Shown: positions 7,979 to 16,492 of the stretch, piece after piece
How positions within the stretch are numbered: position 1 is the first letter of the stretch
How the letters are laid out: each line of letters opens with the position of its first letter
Assembly (NCBI GenBank): GCA_001464425.1
Contig: LNEK01000026.1
Coordinates: forward strand, 186,001 to 250,000
Reading direction: 5' to 3'
Length of the DNA stretch: 64,000 nt
DNA from: Alphaproteobacteria bacterium Ga0077535
GTDB lineage: Bacteria > Pseudomonadota > Alphaproteobacteria > Caulobacterales > Aquidulcibacteraceae
Position numbers and translations under genes: made by a program
Notes under the pieces: generated by a model
The model's database searches: none
Told to the model about the DNA's origin: nothing
What the model saw: only the letters and a program-made list of their open reading frames with translations

Positions 7979-8745
7979 GAGGCCATTACCCCGCCATCAA
8001 TGACGAAGGTTTGGCCGGTCGTGAAGCCGCCGGCTTTCGACGCCAGAAACACCGCCATGCCCGCGATCTCATCCGGTTGGCCGATGCGCTTCAGTGCGCT
8101 GCGTTCGGTGGACGCCTTTAGGATTGCAGGATTCTCCCAGAGCGCTTTGGCGAAATCGGTTTGCACCAAGCCCGGTGCGATGGTGTTAACCCGAACGTTA
8201 TCCGGTCCGAACTCGCAGGCGAGGTTGCGCGCCAGCTGCATGTCCGCGGCTTTCGAAATATCGTAGGCGCCGATCACCGGTGAGCCTTTAAGGCCGCCAA
8301 TCGAAGAAATGATGATCACCGCGCCGTCCTTGCGGGCGCGCATTTGTGGCGCGCACATATTGATCAGCCAGTGGTTCGAAATGATGTTGTTCTGCAAAAT
8401 CTTGGCGAACTGATCGTCGGCGATACCGCTCATCGGGCCGAAATATGGGTTCGACGCGGCGTTGCAGATGCAGACGTCGATTTTGCCGTAAGCGCGATTG
8501 GTCTCGTCCACGAGGTGCTGTAGCGCCTCTTTCGAAGCGATGTTCGCCGGGATCGCCATTGCGGCTTGGCGGCCCACCTTGTCGTTAATCTCGGCTGCGG
8601 CCGCTTCGCAGGCATCGGCTTTTCGGGATGAGACAACGACGTTGGCGCCATGCTCGGCCAGGCGGTGGGCGATGGCTTTTCCGATGCCGCGCGAGGAGCC
8701 GGTGATGATGGCGCTCTTGCCGGTAAGATCGAACAAATTGGCCAT
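7975..8745 (-). CDS. Short-chain dehydrogenase/reductase (SDR)
   Basis: A 256-residue classical SDR. The Rossmann cofactor motif TGSSRGIG (15-22), the NAAS structural motif (95-98), catalytic Ser in ISSIGG (about 147-148) and the YDISK pair (Y161, K165) are all intact, and it ends with the typical TGQTFVIDGGVMAS. The basic residue after the glycine motif (SSRKAD, about 39-44) suggests NADP(H). The substrate is unknown; 3-oxoacyl or alcohol dehydrogenase activity is the usual range. It is a single gene in a convergent position to the receiver. Confidence 0.9.
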   Translation of the reverse strand: MANLFDLTGKSAIITGSSRGIGKAIAHRLAEHGANVVVSSRKADACEAAAAEINDKVGRQAAMAIPANIASKEALQHLVDETNRAYGKIDVCICNAASNPYFGPMSGIADDQFAKILQNNIISNHWLINMCAPQMRARKDGAVIIISSIGGLKGSPVIGAYDISKAADMQLARNLACEFGPDNVRVNTIAPGLVQTDFAKALWENPAILKASTERSALKRIGQPDEIAGMAVFLASKAGGFTTGQTFVIDGGVMAS

Positions 8746-8824
8746 CGAGCCGCTCCCTGGTATGTGCGGGTTAGTCTAGGCGGGCGCTGCGCGACCGGTC
8801 TAGGTTGACGTTGCTGGAGGACGT

Positions 8825-9742
8825 ATGAAGCGGTTGGTTTTGGCGCTGGCGGTTGTGGGGCTTGCGGCGGCGTGCGAGCGGCGCTCTGAAGTTGCCGATC
8901 CGGTCGTTGACTGCGCGCGCCTTGAGGATGCTGCGGCGCGGATCGCGGCGTGCACTGCCGTGGCCGAAGATGAGACGAAGAGCGCTGAGCAGCGCGCGGC
9001 AGCATATGCGCAACGCGGTGCGGCCCGCGAAGACGGCAGTGAAGTGACGCCGGCGCTTCGTGATTATGAAGCCGCGCTGCGCCTGGATGAGGCGCAGCCG
9101 CTGGCTTTGATCGGGCGAGGGCGCATTCTTGTGCGCAGCGGCCAACTCGATGCGGCGGAGCCGCTGCTGGTGCGCGCAATCGCAAGTGACGACACCGGCG
9201 TAGCACGCGAACTGCTTGGACGCATCGCGCTTCAACAGGGGCGCATTGTCGAAGCGATTACGCACTTCGATGCATCGCTGTCGCAGACGCAATCAGCGTC
9301 CGCTATGGCGGGCCGGGCGCGCGCCAAGCAGCGCGGCGGCGATCTCGGTGGCGCAGCCGCAGACTACGACGCGGCCGTTCGGCTCGATGGCACGCTGTCC
9401 GAAGCGCGCGCCGGGCGGTGCTGGCTTGATCTCAATGAGGAGCGCAATTTGGAGCGGGCGCGCACGGACGCGGAAGCGGCTGTGGCGGCCGATCCGCATA
9501 ATTCTGAAGCGCAGCTCTGCCGGGGCGTGCTGCAACTGCGCGGCGGCGAATGGGCGAACGCGCGCACTTCGTTTGAAACGGTGCTGAGCGTGGAGCCCGG
9601 AAATCCGGTGGCGCTGTTTGGGCGTGGCATTGCGCGCCGGCGCAGCGGCGATAATGACGGCCGCGAAGACATGAATTTGGCGCGCGATTTCGACCGCCAT
9701 ATCGGTGAGCAGTTCGACGATATGGGCGTGGAAACCTATTAA
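8825..9742 (+). CDS. TPR-repeat lipoprotein
   Basis: A 305-residue protein with a lipoprotein signal: a basic N-terminus, a hydrophobic stretch and lipobox LAAAC (Cys at about residue 17). The rest is built of tetratricopeptide-like helical pairs, for example YEAALRLDEAQPLALIGRG, YDAAVRLDGTLSEARAGR and FETVLSVEPGNPVALFGRG, about six repeats. It probably sits on the periplasmic face as a protein-interaction scaffold; the partner is unknown. GGAGG lies 5-10 bases before the ATG. It ends overlapping the convergent HAD gene by four bases. Confidence 0.85.
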   Translation: MKRLVLALAVVGLAAACERRSEVADPVVDCARLEDAAARIAACTAVAEDETKSAEQRAAAYAQRGAAREDGSEVTPALRDYEAALRLDEAQPLALIGRGRILVRSGQLDAAEPLLVRAIASDDTGVARELLGRIALQQGRIVEAITHFDASLSQTQSASAMAGRARAKQRGGDLGGAAADYDAAVRLDGTLSEARAGRCWLDLNEERNLERARTDAEAAVAADPHNSEAQLCRGVLQLRGGEWANARTSFETVLSVEPGNPVALFGRGIARRRSGDNDGREDMNLARDFDRHIGEQFDDMGVETY

Positions 9743-10599
9743 GCCAGCGCCGCCATTGCATAAGTTGCGTGCACCTTCTCGGCGGCGAGCGCGGCTTCGA
9801 CCTTTGCGGCGTCGATCGCGCCGTTGCTCCATAGCGCCTCGCCATGCATGCCGGACGCGATGAACAGGCAATCGAGCCCTTGGGCGTTAGCGCCGGCGAT
9901 GTCGGTGGGGACGCCGTCGCCGATGCAGAGGATGCGCTCGCGATCTGCGGCGTGGCCTGTGAACTGCTGCAACTCGTGGAAGGCGAGATCGTAAATCGGC
10001 GCGAATGGTTTGCCCGCCATGATGACGCGGCCGCCGATGTTTTCGTAATCCTGCGCAATGGCGCCGGCGCACCAGATCATGCGATCCCCAACGCGGACGA
10101 CGATGTCAGGATTTGCGCAGATGAGATCGAGATCGCGCGCCTTCATGTGCTGCAGCAAGCCAGCGTAATCGGCGGGCGTTTCATCGTCCTCGTTCAAACC
10201 GGAGATGGCGGCAAATTTCGCGGCTTCGATCGGCGCCTGCGTGAGGCCCAGACCCTCCCAGAGCGTGCGGTCGTAATCGTCCGGGCCGATTTTGAACATC
10301 GGGCCGGGCGCCCGCGCGGCGAGTTCGAAGCGGATTGCATCGCCTGATGTCACGATGGCGTCCCAAGCGTCGCGCGGCACGCCTGCGTGATCGAGTTGAC
10401 GCGGGATCGGGCCGCGCGGCTTCGGGACATTGGTGATGAGGATGACGGGTTTGCCCAGTGCGCGAAGGCGCTGCAACGCGGCGCAGGCGGCCGGATAGGC
10501 GCGTTGCCCGTTATGCAGAACACCCCACACGTCGCACAGGATCGCGTCATAGCGTTCTGCGATCTCGACGACGGACTTGATAATGGCAGGCTGGCTCAA
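9739..10599 (-). CDS. HAD superfamily hydrolase, TIGR01459/NagD-like class IIA
   Basis: A 286-residue HAD phosphatase. Motif I is DVWGVLHNG (D23), motif II ILITN (about 54-58), a GKP lysine motif is near residue 197, and motif IV is CIGDGVPTDIAGANAQG. The Trp in DVWGV and the overall length match the alphaproteobacterial TIGR01459 subgroup of NagD-like enzymes, whose substrates are not firmly established. Its ATG overlaps the stop of the udk-like gene by four bases, so the two are one operon. Confidence 0.88.
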   Translation of the reverse strand: MSQPAIIKSVVEIAERYDAILCDVWGVLHNGQRAYPAACAALQRLRALGKPVILITNVPKPRGPIPRQLDHAGVPRDAWDAIVTSGDAIRFELAARAPGPMFKIGPDDYDRTLWEGLGLTQAPIEAAKFAAISGLNEDDETPADYAGLLQHMKARDLDLICANPDIVVRVGDRMIWCAGAIAQDYENIGGRVIMAGKPFAPIYDLAFHELQQFTGHAADRERILCIGDGVPTDIAGANAQGLDCLFIASGMHGEALWSNGAIDAAKVEAALAAEKVHATYAMAALA

Positions 10600-11204
10600 A
10601 GGGCGCTCATGATCTGCGCGGCGCTTCGATCGGCGTGATCGGGCGCGGCGTCGTAGGGAGATTGGATGATGATGTCGGCCAGCGCGCGTTGCGGCGCAAC
10701 GTGCGTCTCGTGCATCGGGCGGACCGTCGCGAAGAACTGCACCATCACGGAGCGTGCGCTGCGGCCGCGGGTTTCTGTATCGCGGATCATCCGACGGGCG
10801 AGGCGCAAGGCCTCGTCGGCTTCGACATAGACTTTGAGATCGAAGAGCGCGCTGAGGTCAGGCGTAGCGAGCAGATGTATGCCTTCGACGATGATGATGT
10901 TGGCGTGAACGATGCGCTCGATATCAGCGCGCCGGCGGTGCGTGACGAGATCGTAAACCGGCTTATCGAAAGCCTCGCCGCTTTTGGCTAGCGCCAGATG
11001 CTCGCGTAGCAGCGTGTGGTCCTTGGCGGCCGGTGCGTCAAAATTGTGCGTCGCCGGATCGAAGTCTGCGATGGTCGATGCGCAGCGATAGTAATCGTCT
11101 TCAGCGATCACCACGGCGCCAGCGCCGAGACGCCGCGCAACGGCGGCGGCGATTGTCGTCTTGCCGGCGCCTGAGCCGCCGGTGATGGCGATGAGTTTGG
11201 TCAC
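10596..11204 (-). CDS. udk: Uridine kinase-like P-loop kinase
   Basis: A 202-residue P-loop kinase. GGSGAGKTT (9-17) is the Walker A, EDDYYR (35-40) is the uridine-kinase/phosphoribulokinase substrate motif, HNFDAPAAKDH follows, and IIIVEGIHLL is the Walker B region. It should phosphorylate uridine or cytidine for pyrimidine salvage. Related alphaproteobacterial proteins with a different substrate exist, so the symbol is tentative. It is translationally coupled to the HAD hydrolase; a joint role in nucleotide metabolism is inference. Confidence 0.85.
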   Translation of the reverse strand: MTKLIAITGGSGAGKTTIAAAVARRLGAGAVVIAEDDYYRCASTIADFDPATHNFDAPAAKDHTLLREHLALAKSGEAFDKPVYDLVTHRRRADIERIVHANIIIVEGIHLLATPDLSALFDLKVYVEADEALRLARRMIRDTETRGRSARSVMVQFFATVRPMHETHVAPQRALADIIIQSPYDAAPDHADRSAAQIMSAL

Positions 11205-11237
11205 GAGAAAAGGAATAGGGAGCTGGGGCCCCCTCGA

Positions 11238-12533
11238 TCAAGCCGTCCGGCCGTTCTTGAGATAGAACTCCCGCGGGGGCGCGGTTTCTTCCATCAGGCT
11301 GTCCTTGATCGCGCGCGGCGAGCCAAAGAGGTGACCTTGGCCGAACGGGATGTCGAGATCGAGGATTTCGAGCACCGCGTCTTCGCTCTCGATGCGCTCG
11401 GCGATGAGATCGACGCCGTAGCGCTGAAAGACCGCGGCGATATCCGTCGCTGAAATTTCGCGCGTGATGGCTGAGCGCGGACGCACGCCGTCTCGGACGA
11501 TCTGCTCGGACAGCACCGAGAGCGGCATTTTCACGTAGCGCACGCCGGAGCGTTCGAGATCGGGCAGATCGATGCCGGCATTGGTGACGCGATCAATCGA
11601 GAAGCGGAAGCCAAGGTCCACGAGCTTGGCCATCGCGCGCGCTTCGATCGAGCTGCGCGCGTCGTAAGAGGCTTGCGGAATTTCGAAGATGACGCTGCCG
11701 GCGAGGTCGCGGTTCTCACGCATGAAGTCGAGAAACTGGGGGAAGAAGCCATCGTCGGCGAGGGCGCTTGGGCTGATGTTGCAGAAGATTCCGATGCGGC
11801 GATCTTGCTTCATCAGTTTGCGCACGATCTGTACGCAGCGGAACAAGAGCACGTTGTCGATCGTCGGCATAAGCCCCGCCTGCTCGGCGGCGGGGATGAA
11901 TTCTTGCGGCAGGATGAGGCGGCCGGTCGCATCCTTCAGTCGCGTAAAGCCCTCATAGAATGCGGTTTTGCGCTGTGGCAGCTGCACGATCGGTTGCAAG
12001 TGCAATTCAACGCGGCTTTCCAGCAAGGCTTCGCGCACGAGATCGATCGGCCCGAGCGCAACGTTCGGATGGATGGGCGTGACATTGCCGGCGGCCTGAA
12101 TCGAATGCAGGCGCGCGTCCATCGCGGCGCCGAGTTTATCGACGATCTGATCGATGAGCTTAAGTTCAATCTGAGCGCTGCCGTGCTGCGGCGCTTCGAT
12201 CTGTGGCGGCGGCGCCGGCGCGCCGAAAGCGACTTGTGTTTCAATCTGGTCGAGCCGCGCTTGCACGGCGTCGATATCGGCAGTGACTTCGCGGTGCGCG
12301 GCGCGCAAGCGCTCCATGTCGCCCTTGATGCGCTTTTCCGTGCCGCCGATGCGACCCGCGGCTGCGCTGGCGGAGATACTCGCGTGCGTGACGGCGCAAG
12401 CGCAGAAGAGCGCGATGCCGCCGAGGAACGAGCCGCCAATGTCCTGGCCGCCGACCTGATTAAGCGCCGCGCCAACCGTGAGCGCGATCGTCGCGTAGGC
12501 GGCGTAGAGCAGCACGTGGGTGATGATGGGCAT
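11238..12533 (-). CDS. tipF: TipF-like flagellar polarity factor with degenerate EAL domain
   Basis: A 431-residue protein with two N-terminal membrane segments (about 4-26 and 33-54), a coiled coil (about 63-102), a proline-rich linker and a C-terminal EAL domain (about 162-420). The signature EAL is EGF (194-196) and other metal-ligand motifs are degenerate, which fits TipF, a c-di-GMP receptor that helps place the flagellum at the pole in Caulobacter, rather than an active phosphodiesterase. The end FGQGHLFGSPR is a typical EAL terminus. ATG 12533 is chosen because it directly precedes the first membrane segment; the open frame extends 22 codons further. Identification as TipF rests on domain architecture. 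Confidence 0.82.
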   Translation of the reverse strand: MPIITHVLLYAAYATIALTVGAALNQVGGQDIGGSFLGGIALFCACAVTHASISASAAAGRIGGTEKRIKGDMERLRAAHREVTADIDAVQARLDQIETQVAFGAPAPPPQIEAPQHGSAQIELKLIDQIVDKLGAAMDARLHSIQAAGNVTPIHPNVALGPIDLVREALLESRVELHLQPIVQLPQRKTAFYEGFTRLKDATGRLILPQEFIPAAEQAGLMPTIDNVLLFRCVQIVRKLMKQDRRIGIFCNISPSALADDGFFPQFLDFMRENRDLAGSVIFEIPQASYDARSSIEARAMAKLVDLGFRFSIDRVTNAGIDLPDLERSGVRYVKMPLSVLSEQIVRDGVRPRSAITREISATDIAAVFQRYGVDLIAERIESEDAVLEILDLDIPFGQGHLFGSPRAIKDSLMEETAPPREFYLKNGRTA

Positions 12534-12615
12534 TATTTGCCGTCCCGAATCTCTGAAGGTCCATGGGACGAGCGCGCCGGTTGACGGAGCCTTAACCAAG
12601 CGGCGAACAAGCGGC

Positions 12616-12670
12616 TTGACAAATTATTGAATGACGATAATTATAGCTGTAAGACGATAATTTATTATCG
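12616..12670 (+). promoter_or_regulatory. Promoter/operator with palindromes before the DUF2975-XRE operon
   Basis: An AT-rich block in a GC-rich region. A consensus -35 hexamer TTGACA lies at 12616-12621. Half-site CGATAAT occurs at 12635-12641 and 12655-12661, and inverted as ATTATCG at 12664-12670. The last two form the perfect palindrome CGATAAT-TT-ATTATCG; the first sits in a near-palindrome CGATAATTATAG, 20 bp upstream (about two helical turns). A -10 element is expected inside this block, so binding would block transcription. The XRE protein at the end of the operon is the obvious candidate repressor (inference). Confidence 0.65.
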
Positions 12671-12690
12671 CGATGCTTGAGGGATCGCCC

Positions 12691-13224
12691 ATGTCGAATG
12701 CTGCCGTTGCGCCCTTGGCGCGCGCACAGGAACTTGCTGGAGGCGCGGCGACGGTAGCTGTGGTCGCCGCCGTGCTGATTGTTCTCGGTGCTGTCGCGGG
12801 TGAGGTGGATCCCGTTATCGGTGCTTTCCGCAACCGTGAGGTGACGCCTGACCTCCAGGGCGCCGCCAACTTGTTCAACGCCGTCGGCGTGTTCTGGCTG
12901 ATGGCGCTGCCGAGCTTCCTGCTGGCGGGCGCGCTGCTCGATCTCAGCAAAGTGCTCGACGAGTACGGCAAGGGTCAGTTCTTCACGCTGCGCGCCAGCG
13001 CGCACGTGCGCAAAGCCGGCGAGGGCGCGATCTGGGCGCTGGTGTTCAAGATCGTCGCCTCGCCGACGATCGTCAGCTGGATCACGCACGAGGGCCGCGG
13101 CTTCATCTGGCGCATGGAGCCATTCGATCTCGGGCTCATTGCTTTTGCAGCTTTCGTGATGGTGCTGGGCCGCGTGCTCGAGGCGGCCGCGAAAATCAAA
13201 CAAGAAAACGATGAGATCGTCTGA
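12691..13224 (+). CDS. DUF2975 membrane protein (first of pair)
   Basis: A 177-residue protein with four predicted membrane segments (about 23-43, 62-84, 109-126 and 145-165) in the DUF2975 layout. The loop LSKVLDEYGKGQFFTLRASAHVRKAG resembles the family's central LxxLDxGxFF-type region, and the tail ends with a short charged segment, KQENDEIV. ATG 12691 is preferred over 12673 because GAGGGA lies 6 bases before it. DUF2975 proteins usually sit beside a small Cro/CI regulator, as here. The function of the family is unknown. Confidence 0.8.
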   Translation: MSNAAVAPLARAQELAGGAATVAVVAAVLIVLGAVAGEVDPVIGAFRNREVTPDLQGAANLFNAVGVFWLMALPSFLLAGALLDLSKVLDEYGKGQFFTLRASAHVRKAGEGAIWALVFKIVASPTIVSWITHEGRGFIWRMEPFDLGLIAFAAFVMVLGRVLEAAAKIKQENDEIV

Positions 13225-13742
13225 TGAGCAACGTTGATAGCCGGATCCAAAAGGCGCGGGCGCAAGCCGGGCAGATGCGTGTCATAGGGGCGACGTTGAT
13301 CCCTATCCTCATCGCCGCAATCGGTCTGCCGTTCATCGGTGAGATTTATCTGGTGTCGTTCGAGCCAGCGCCGTGGGCGGTTGAGGTCGGCGCGCCGGCC
13401 GCGATTTTGATCAAAGTTCTAAGCTATGCGCCGGCCATGGCGGCTGCAGCGGCCGTCATTCTGCTTCAGCCTGTGCTGGTTGAGTACCATGACGGCCGGT
13501 TCGTTTCCGATAAGGCGAGTACTGCCTTTCAGCTGGCAGGTTTGTCAGCGCTTGCAGCGTTCTTCTTGAAAATGCTCATTTCGCCGCTCGCAATTTCCTT
13601 GCTCGGCGGCCCCCCGTTCGCGTGGCGGTTCGATCCACTTGATATCGCTCTTATGGTGTTTGCCGCGTCGGTGATGATGATCGGCGGCGCGCTTGATGCG
13701 GCGGTCGCCTCGCTCAAATCCGAGAACGATAAGATCGTTTGA
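13224..13742 (+). CDS. DUF2975-like membrane protein (second of pair)
   Basis: A 172-residue protein with four hydrophobic segments (about 20-42, 58-82, 105-124 and 137-155). It has the same topology and a nearly identical C-terminus (SENDKIV versus QENDEIV) as the preceding gene, which suggests an ancient duplication and possibly a heteromeric membrane complex. The central loop LQPVLVEYHDGRFVSDKAS corresponds to the DUF2975 motif of its partner. Its start overlaps the upstream stop (TGATG), as does its own stop with the XRE gene, so the three are translationally coupled. Confidence 0.78.
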   Translation: MSNVDSRIQKARAQAGQMRVIGATLIPILIAAIGLPFIGEIYLVSFEPAPWAVEVGAPAAILIKVLSYAPAMAAAAAVILLQPVLVEYHDGRFVSDKASTAFQLAGLSALAAFFLKMLISPLAISLLGGPPFAWRFDPLDIALMVFAASVMMIGGALDAAVASLKSENDKIV

Positions 13743-13972
13743 TGCGGATCGTCGTCACCCTCGACGTGATGCTGGCGCGCCGCAAGATGAAGGCGAAGGA
13801 TCTCGCCGAGCGCGTCGGCATTACTGAAGCGAACCTGTCGCTCTTGCGCACGGGCAAGGTGAAAGGCGTGCGCTTCGAGACGCTGGCGAAGATTTGCGAA
13901 GCGCTGCAATGCAAGCCGGCGGACTTGCTCGACATCGAAGAGGGCGACCCCGTCGATGAGGCATCAGGCTAG
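13742..13972 (+). CDS. XRE (Cro/CI) family transcriptional regulator
   Basis: A 76-residue single-domain DNA-binding protein. The helix-turn-helix spans about 15-40 (KAKDLAERVGITEANLSLLR), followed by the characteristic FETLAKICEALQCKPADLL. It is related to the YozG/YdaS-like regulators that accompany DUF2975 genes. ATG 13742 overlaps the stop of the second DUF2975 gene; a TTG one codon earlier is in frame. It probably represses its own operon through the CGATAAT palindromes near 12635-12670 (inference). It is convergent with the antiporter gene, overlapping by four bases. Confidence 0.9.
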   Translation: MRIVVTLDVMLARRKMKAKDLAERVGITEANLSLLRTGKVKGVRFETLAKICEALQCKPADLLDIEEGDPVDEASG

Positions 13973-14931
13973 GCGAGCAGCAGCCAACAATAGCCGATAT
14001 AGTGCAAGAGCAGAAAACCGCCCTCGGCGCGGCTAACGCGGCCGCCAGTATTGGCGTGGAGCAGCACCAGAAGGCTCGCGACGTAGAGCGCAGCCCAGTC
14101 ACGCGCGAGCAAGTCTACCGGTACGGCAATGGGCTGAATGAGAGCAGTGATGCCGATGATGCCGAGAATGTTGTAGATGTTCGAGCCGATGATGCCGCCG
14201 AAGGCGACATCGGAACGTCCCTTCAGAGCTGCTGCAGCCGACGCCACAAGCTCCGGGAGAGATGTGCCTAACGCCACGATCGTAAGGCCGATGACGGTTT
14301 CCGATATGCCGGCGGCGCGCGCGACGGACTGAGCGCTGCCTACCAGAAGATCGGCGCCGAACACCAGCATAACGAGGCCGGCGATAGCGAACGTCGCAGA
14401 TTGCCAGAGCGGCGATGGCGCTGGCTTGTGCATTAGCTTTTCGGCTTCGTGCATGTTGGCCGCGGGCGTGCCGCGCCGTTCCATCATGTAGGCGAGGATC
14501 ACGTAGGCCAGCAGCGCCGCGATGAAGGCGATGGCTGTAAAGCGTGAGATTTCGTCGAATACCACGCACACGGCGATGAACGCTGCTGTTGCAGCTAACA
14601 TGACCCAGCCGTCCCGCTGCAGCGCTTTTGCGTCCACGGGGATGGGCTTGATGATGGCGACGATGGCGAAGATTAGCAGAACGTTGGAAATGTTTGAGCC
14701 AACGACGTTGCCGATTGCGATGCCGGGCGAGCCGGCAAGTGCGGCGCTGATGCTGGCGGCCAGTTCGGGTGAGGACGTGCCAAAGCCGACCAGGGTGAGG
14801 CCGATCATGAGTTCTGAAACACCGAATTTGCGCGCCACGCCGACTGCGCCGCGCACGACGAATTCGCCGCCCACGGCAAGCAACGCCAAGCCCGCCGTGA
14901 GCGAGGCCGCGACGACAACCCAACTCTCCAA
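13969..14931 (-). CDS. Calcium/sodium antiporter (CaCA family, YrbG-like)
   Basis: A 320-residue membrane protein of about ten segments with two inverted halves. The alpha-1 repeat has GFGTSSPELAASI and GNVVGSNISNVLL; alpha-2 has ALGTSLPELVASA and GGIIGSNIYNILG. These are the ion-binding motifs of cation/Ca2+ exchangers. The start is TTG 14931, with AGGGGGC about 5 bases upstream and the first membrane segment beginning at residue 5. The exact ion pair (Na+/Ca2+ or H+/Ca2+) is not determined by sequence. Confidence 0.9.
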   Translation of the reverse strand: MESWVVVAASLTAGLALLAVGGEFVVRGAVGVARKFGVSELMIGLTLVGFGTSSPELAASISAALAGSPGIAIGNVVGSNISNVLLIFAIVAIIKPIPVDAKALQRDGWVMLAATAAFIAVCVVFDEISRFTAIAFIAALLAYVILAYMMERRGTPAANMHEAEKLMHKPAPSPLWQSATFAIAGLVMLVFGADLLVGSAQSVARAAGISETVIGLTIVALGTSLPELVASAAAALKGRSDVAFGGIIGSNIYNILGIIGITALIQPIAVPVDLLARDWAALYVASLLVLLHANTGGRVSRAEGGFLLLHYIGYCWLLLA

Positions 14932-14973
14932 GTCCGCCCCCTGGTCTAACTGCGTGTCCCGATCCGAAACGGT

Positions 14974-15726
14974 CTAGCCGGCAAATAGGATTGCAGCCTG
15001 GATCAGATAGGCGACCCCGATTGCCGTCACCAACCACTTCGTCCACTTCAGAAAGTTCACGTCGCTCATCTTGTCGAGCACTTTTCCGCCGAGCCAGGCG
15101 CCGATCATCGCGAGCGGGGCTGCGATGGCGAAGAACCACCAGGCCGGCATGCCGGTGTTGGCCATGCCCAGCAGCGGCGCGCCGTAGAACACCATTTTCA
15201 CCGTGTGGCTGAACGCTTGCGTCGCCGCTTTGGTGGCCACGATCTGGTGGCGCGTCAGCGCCGTGCGGACGAAGAAAACGTCGAGCAACGGCCCGGAGAC
15301 GCCCGCGATCACATTCAAACCCGTCACGGTGAGCCCGCAGGCGATTGCGTGCGCGGGTTTGGCGGCGTCCAGATTGAAGCGGCCCTTCGGGATCCAGGCG
15401 AGGCCGGGCACGAGGCCGAGCAGCAGGAACACCCAGGCTTTCGTCGGCTCATACGTCACCAGCGCCAGGATGGCGGCGGCGATGGCGGAGCCTGCGCCAT
15501 ACATAAGGATGATGCGCCAGTTGATGTGCTGGCGATGCAGCACGGCGCGCCAGCCGTTCGACACGAACTGCACCGCGCCGTGCGTCACCATCGCGGCGGA
15601 GACCGGCATGGCGAGCGTCAGCGCGCCCATCAGCATAAGCCCGCCGGCCATGCCGAAGACGCCGGAAATGGTCGCCGTCACCAGGACGACGAGGAGAAGC
15701 ATGAAAGATAATGCGAGCGATGACAC
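14974..15726 (-). CDS. TSUP (TauE/SafE) family sulfite/sulfonate exporter-like permease
   Basis: A 250-residue protein with about eight membrane segments. The N-terminal VSSLALSFMLLLVVLVTATISG and the repeated GxxGGxxM / SGPLLDVFF patterns are typical of TauE/SafE proteins, which move organosulfur compounds or other anions across the inner membrane; the substrate here is unknown. GTG 15726 is chosen because AGGAGG lies 5 bases before it. The frame continues upstream to 15819 with a non-hydrophobic, unconserved leader. It shares orientation with the antiporter downstream. Confidence 0.85.
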   Translation of the reverse strand: MSSLALSFMLLLVVLVTATISGVFGMAGGLMLMGALTLAMPVSAAMVTHGAVQFVSNGWRAVLHRQHINWRIILMYGAGSAIAAAILALVTYEPTKAWVFLLLGLVPGLAWIPKGRFNLDAAKPAHAIACGLTVTGLNVIAGVSGPLLDVFFVRTALTRHQIVATKAATQAFSHTVKMVFYGAPLLGMANTGMPAWWFFAIAAPLAMIGAWLGGKVLDKMSDVNFLKWTKWLVTAIGVAYLIQAAILFAG

Positions 15727-15844
15727 GCGCGCCTCCTGTGTTGAGTGGGAGAGCGGCGCGGCGGGGAGCGCCCCGATTGGCCGCATGGCGGCGCTCGCGT
15801 CGGGGCGAGTGTAACTCAAGTCGCGAGGCCTTTGAAGCAGAGGT

Positions 15845-16426
15845 TTATGGTAGCCGCGCTTCCAGCCCCGCCTTCACCGCCGGCCATTCTTCGCGGATCA
15901 CAGAGAACCACGCGGTATCCCGCAAGCTCCCATCAGCGCGTCGCATGTGGCGGCGGTGGATGCCTTCAAATGTCGCGTCCATTTTCAGCATCGCTGCACG
16001 CGATTGGGCGTTGAGCGCATCAGTCTTGAGTTCGACGCGTTCGGCGCCTTGGTCGAAAGCGTTACCGATCAGCAGCAGCTTGCAGCTTGGGTTGACGAAC
16101 GTCGCTTGCGCGGCGCGCACGTACCAAGTGGAGCCGATCTCGACGCCGGCGTCGCGCGGGCGGATGTTAAGATAGCAAGATTGGCCGACGATGCGATCGT
16201 TGGCGAACACGGCGTGCGGGATCGAGCGGCCGGCGGCTTGGTCGACGCGCAGGAGATCGAACCAGGCGCCGTAGCCGAGCCGCTCGACCGGGAACGGCAT
16301 GTGGCGGAACAGCTCAGGCTCGGCGGCGGCGATGGCGCTCAACCCCTCGCGGTGGCGCTCCTCGAAAGGCTCCAGCCGCACGCGGCCAAGCGTGAGTATC
16401 GTTGCGGCAAGGTCCATCGCGCGCAT
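15845..16426 (-). CDS. GNAT family N-acetyltransferase (RimJ/RimL-like)
   Basis: A 193-residue acetyltransferase. LGRVRLEPFEERHREGLSAI at the N-terminus and EIGSTWYVRAAQATFVNPSC, followed by VELKTDALNAQSRAAMLKMD in the second half, are typical of Acetyltransf_3 members; the NAQSRAAMLKMDATFEG segment matches the RimJ/RimL core. It transfers acetyl from acetyl-CoA to an amine, perhaps a protein N-terminus or a small molecule. An internal ATG at 16417 is an alternative start. It is divergent from the acyl-CoA dehydrogenase. Confidence 0.87.
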   Translation of the reverse strand: MRAMDLAATILTLGRVRLEPFEERHREGLSAIAAAEPELFRHMPFPVERLGYGAWFDLLRVDQAAGRSIPHAVFANDRIVGQSCYLNIRPRDAGVEIGSTWYVRAAQATFVNPSCKLLLIGNAFDQGAERVELKTDALNAQSRAAMLKMDATFEGIHRRHMRRADGSLRDTAWFSVIREEWPAVKAGLEARLP

Positions 16427-16492
16427 TGCCCCCGGTCAGCCTCGGCTTTAGCGTGCCGCCAAACACGCCGCTAGCGCCGTGGGAGGACGCCC

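Noticed and set aside
11238-12533. Loss of the EAL signature in the TipF-like protein as a novelty
   Set aside because: Degenerate EAL is expected for TipF, which binds rather than cleaves c-di-GMP.
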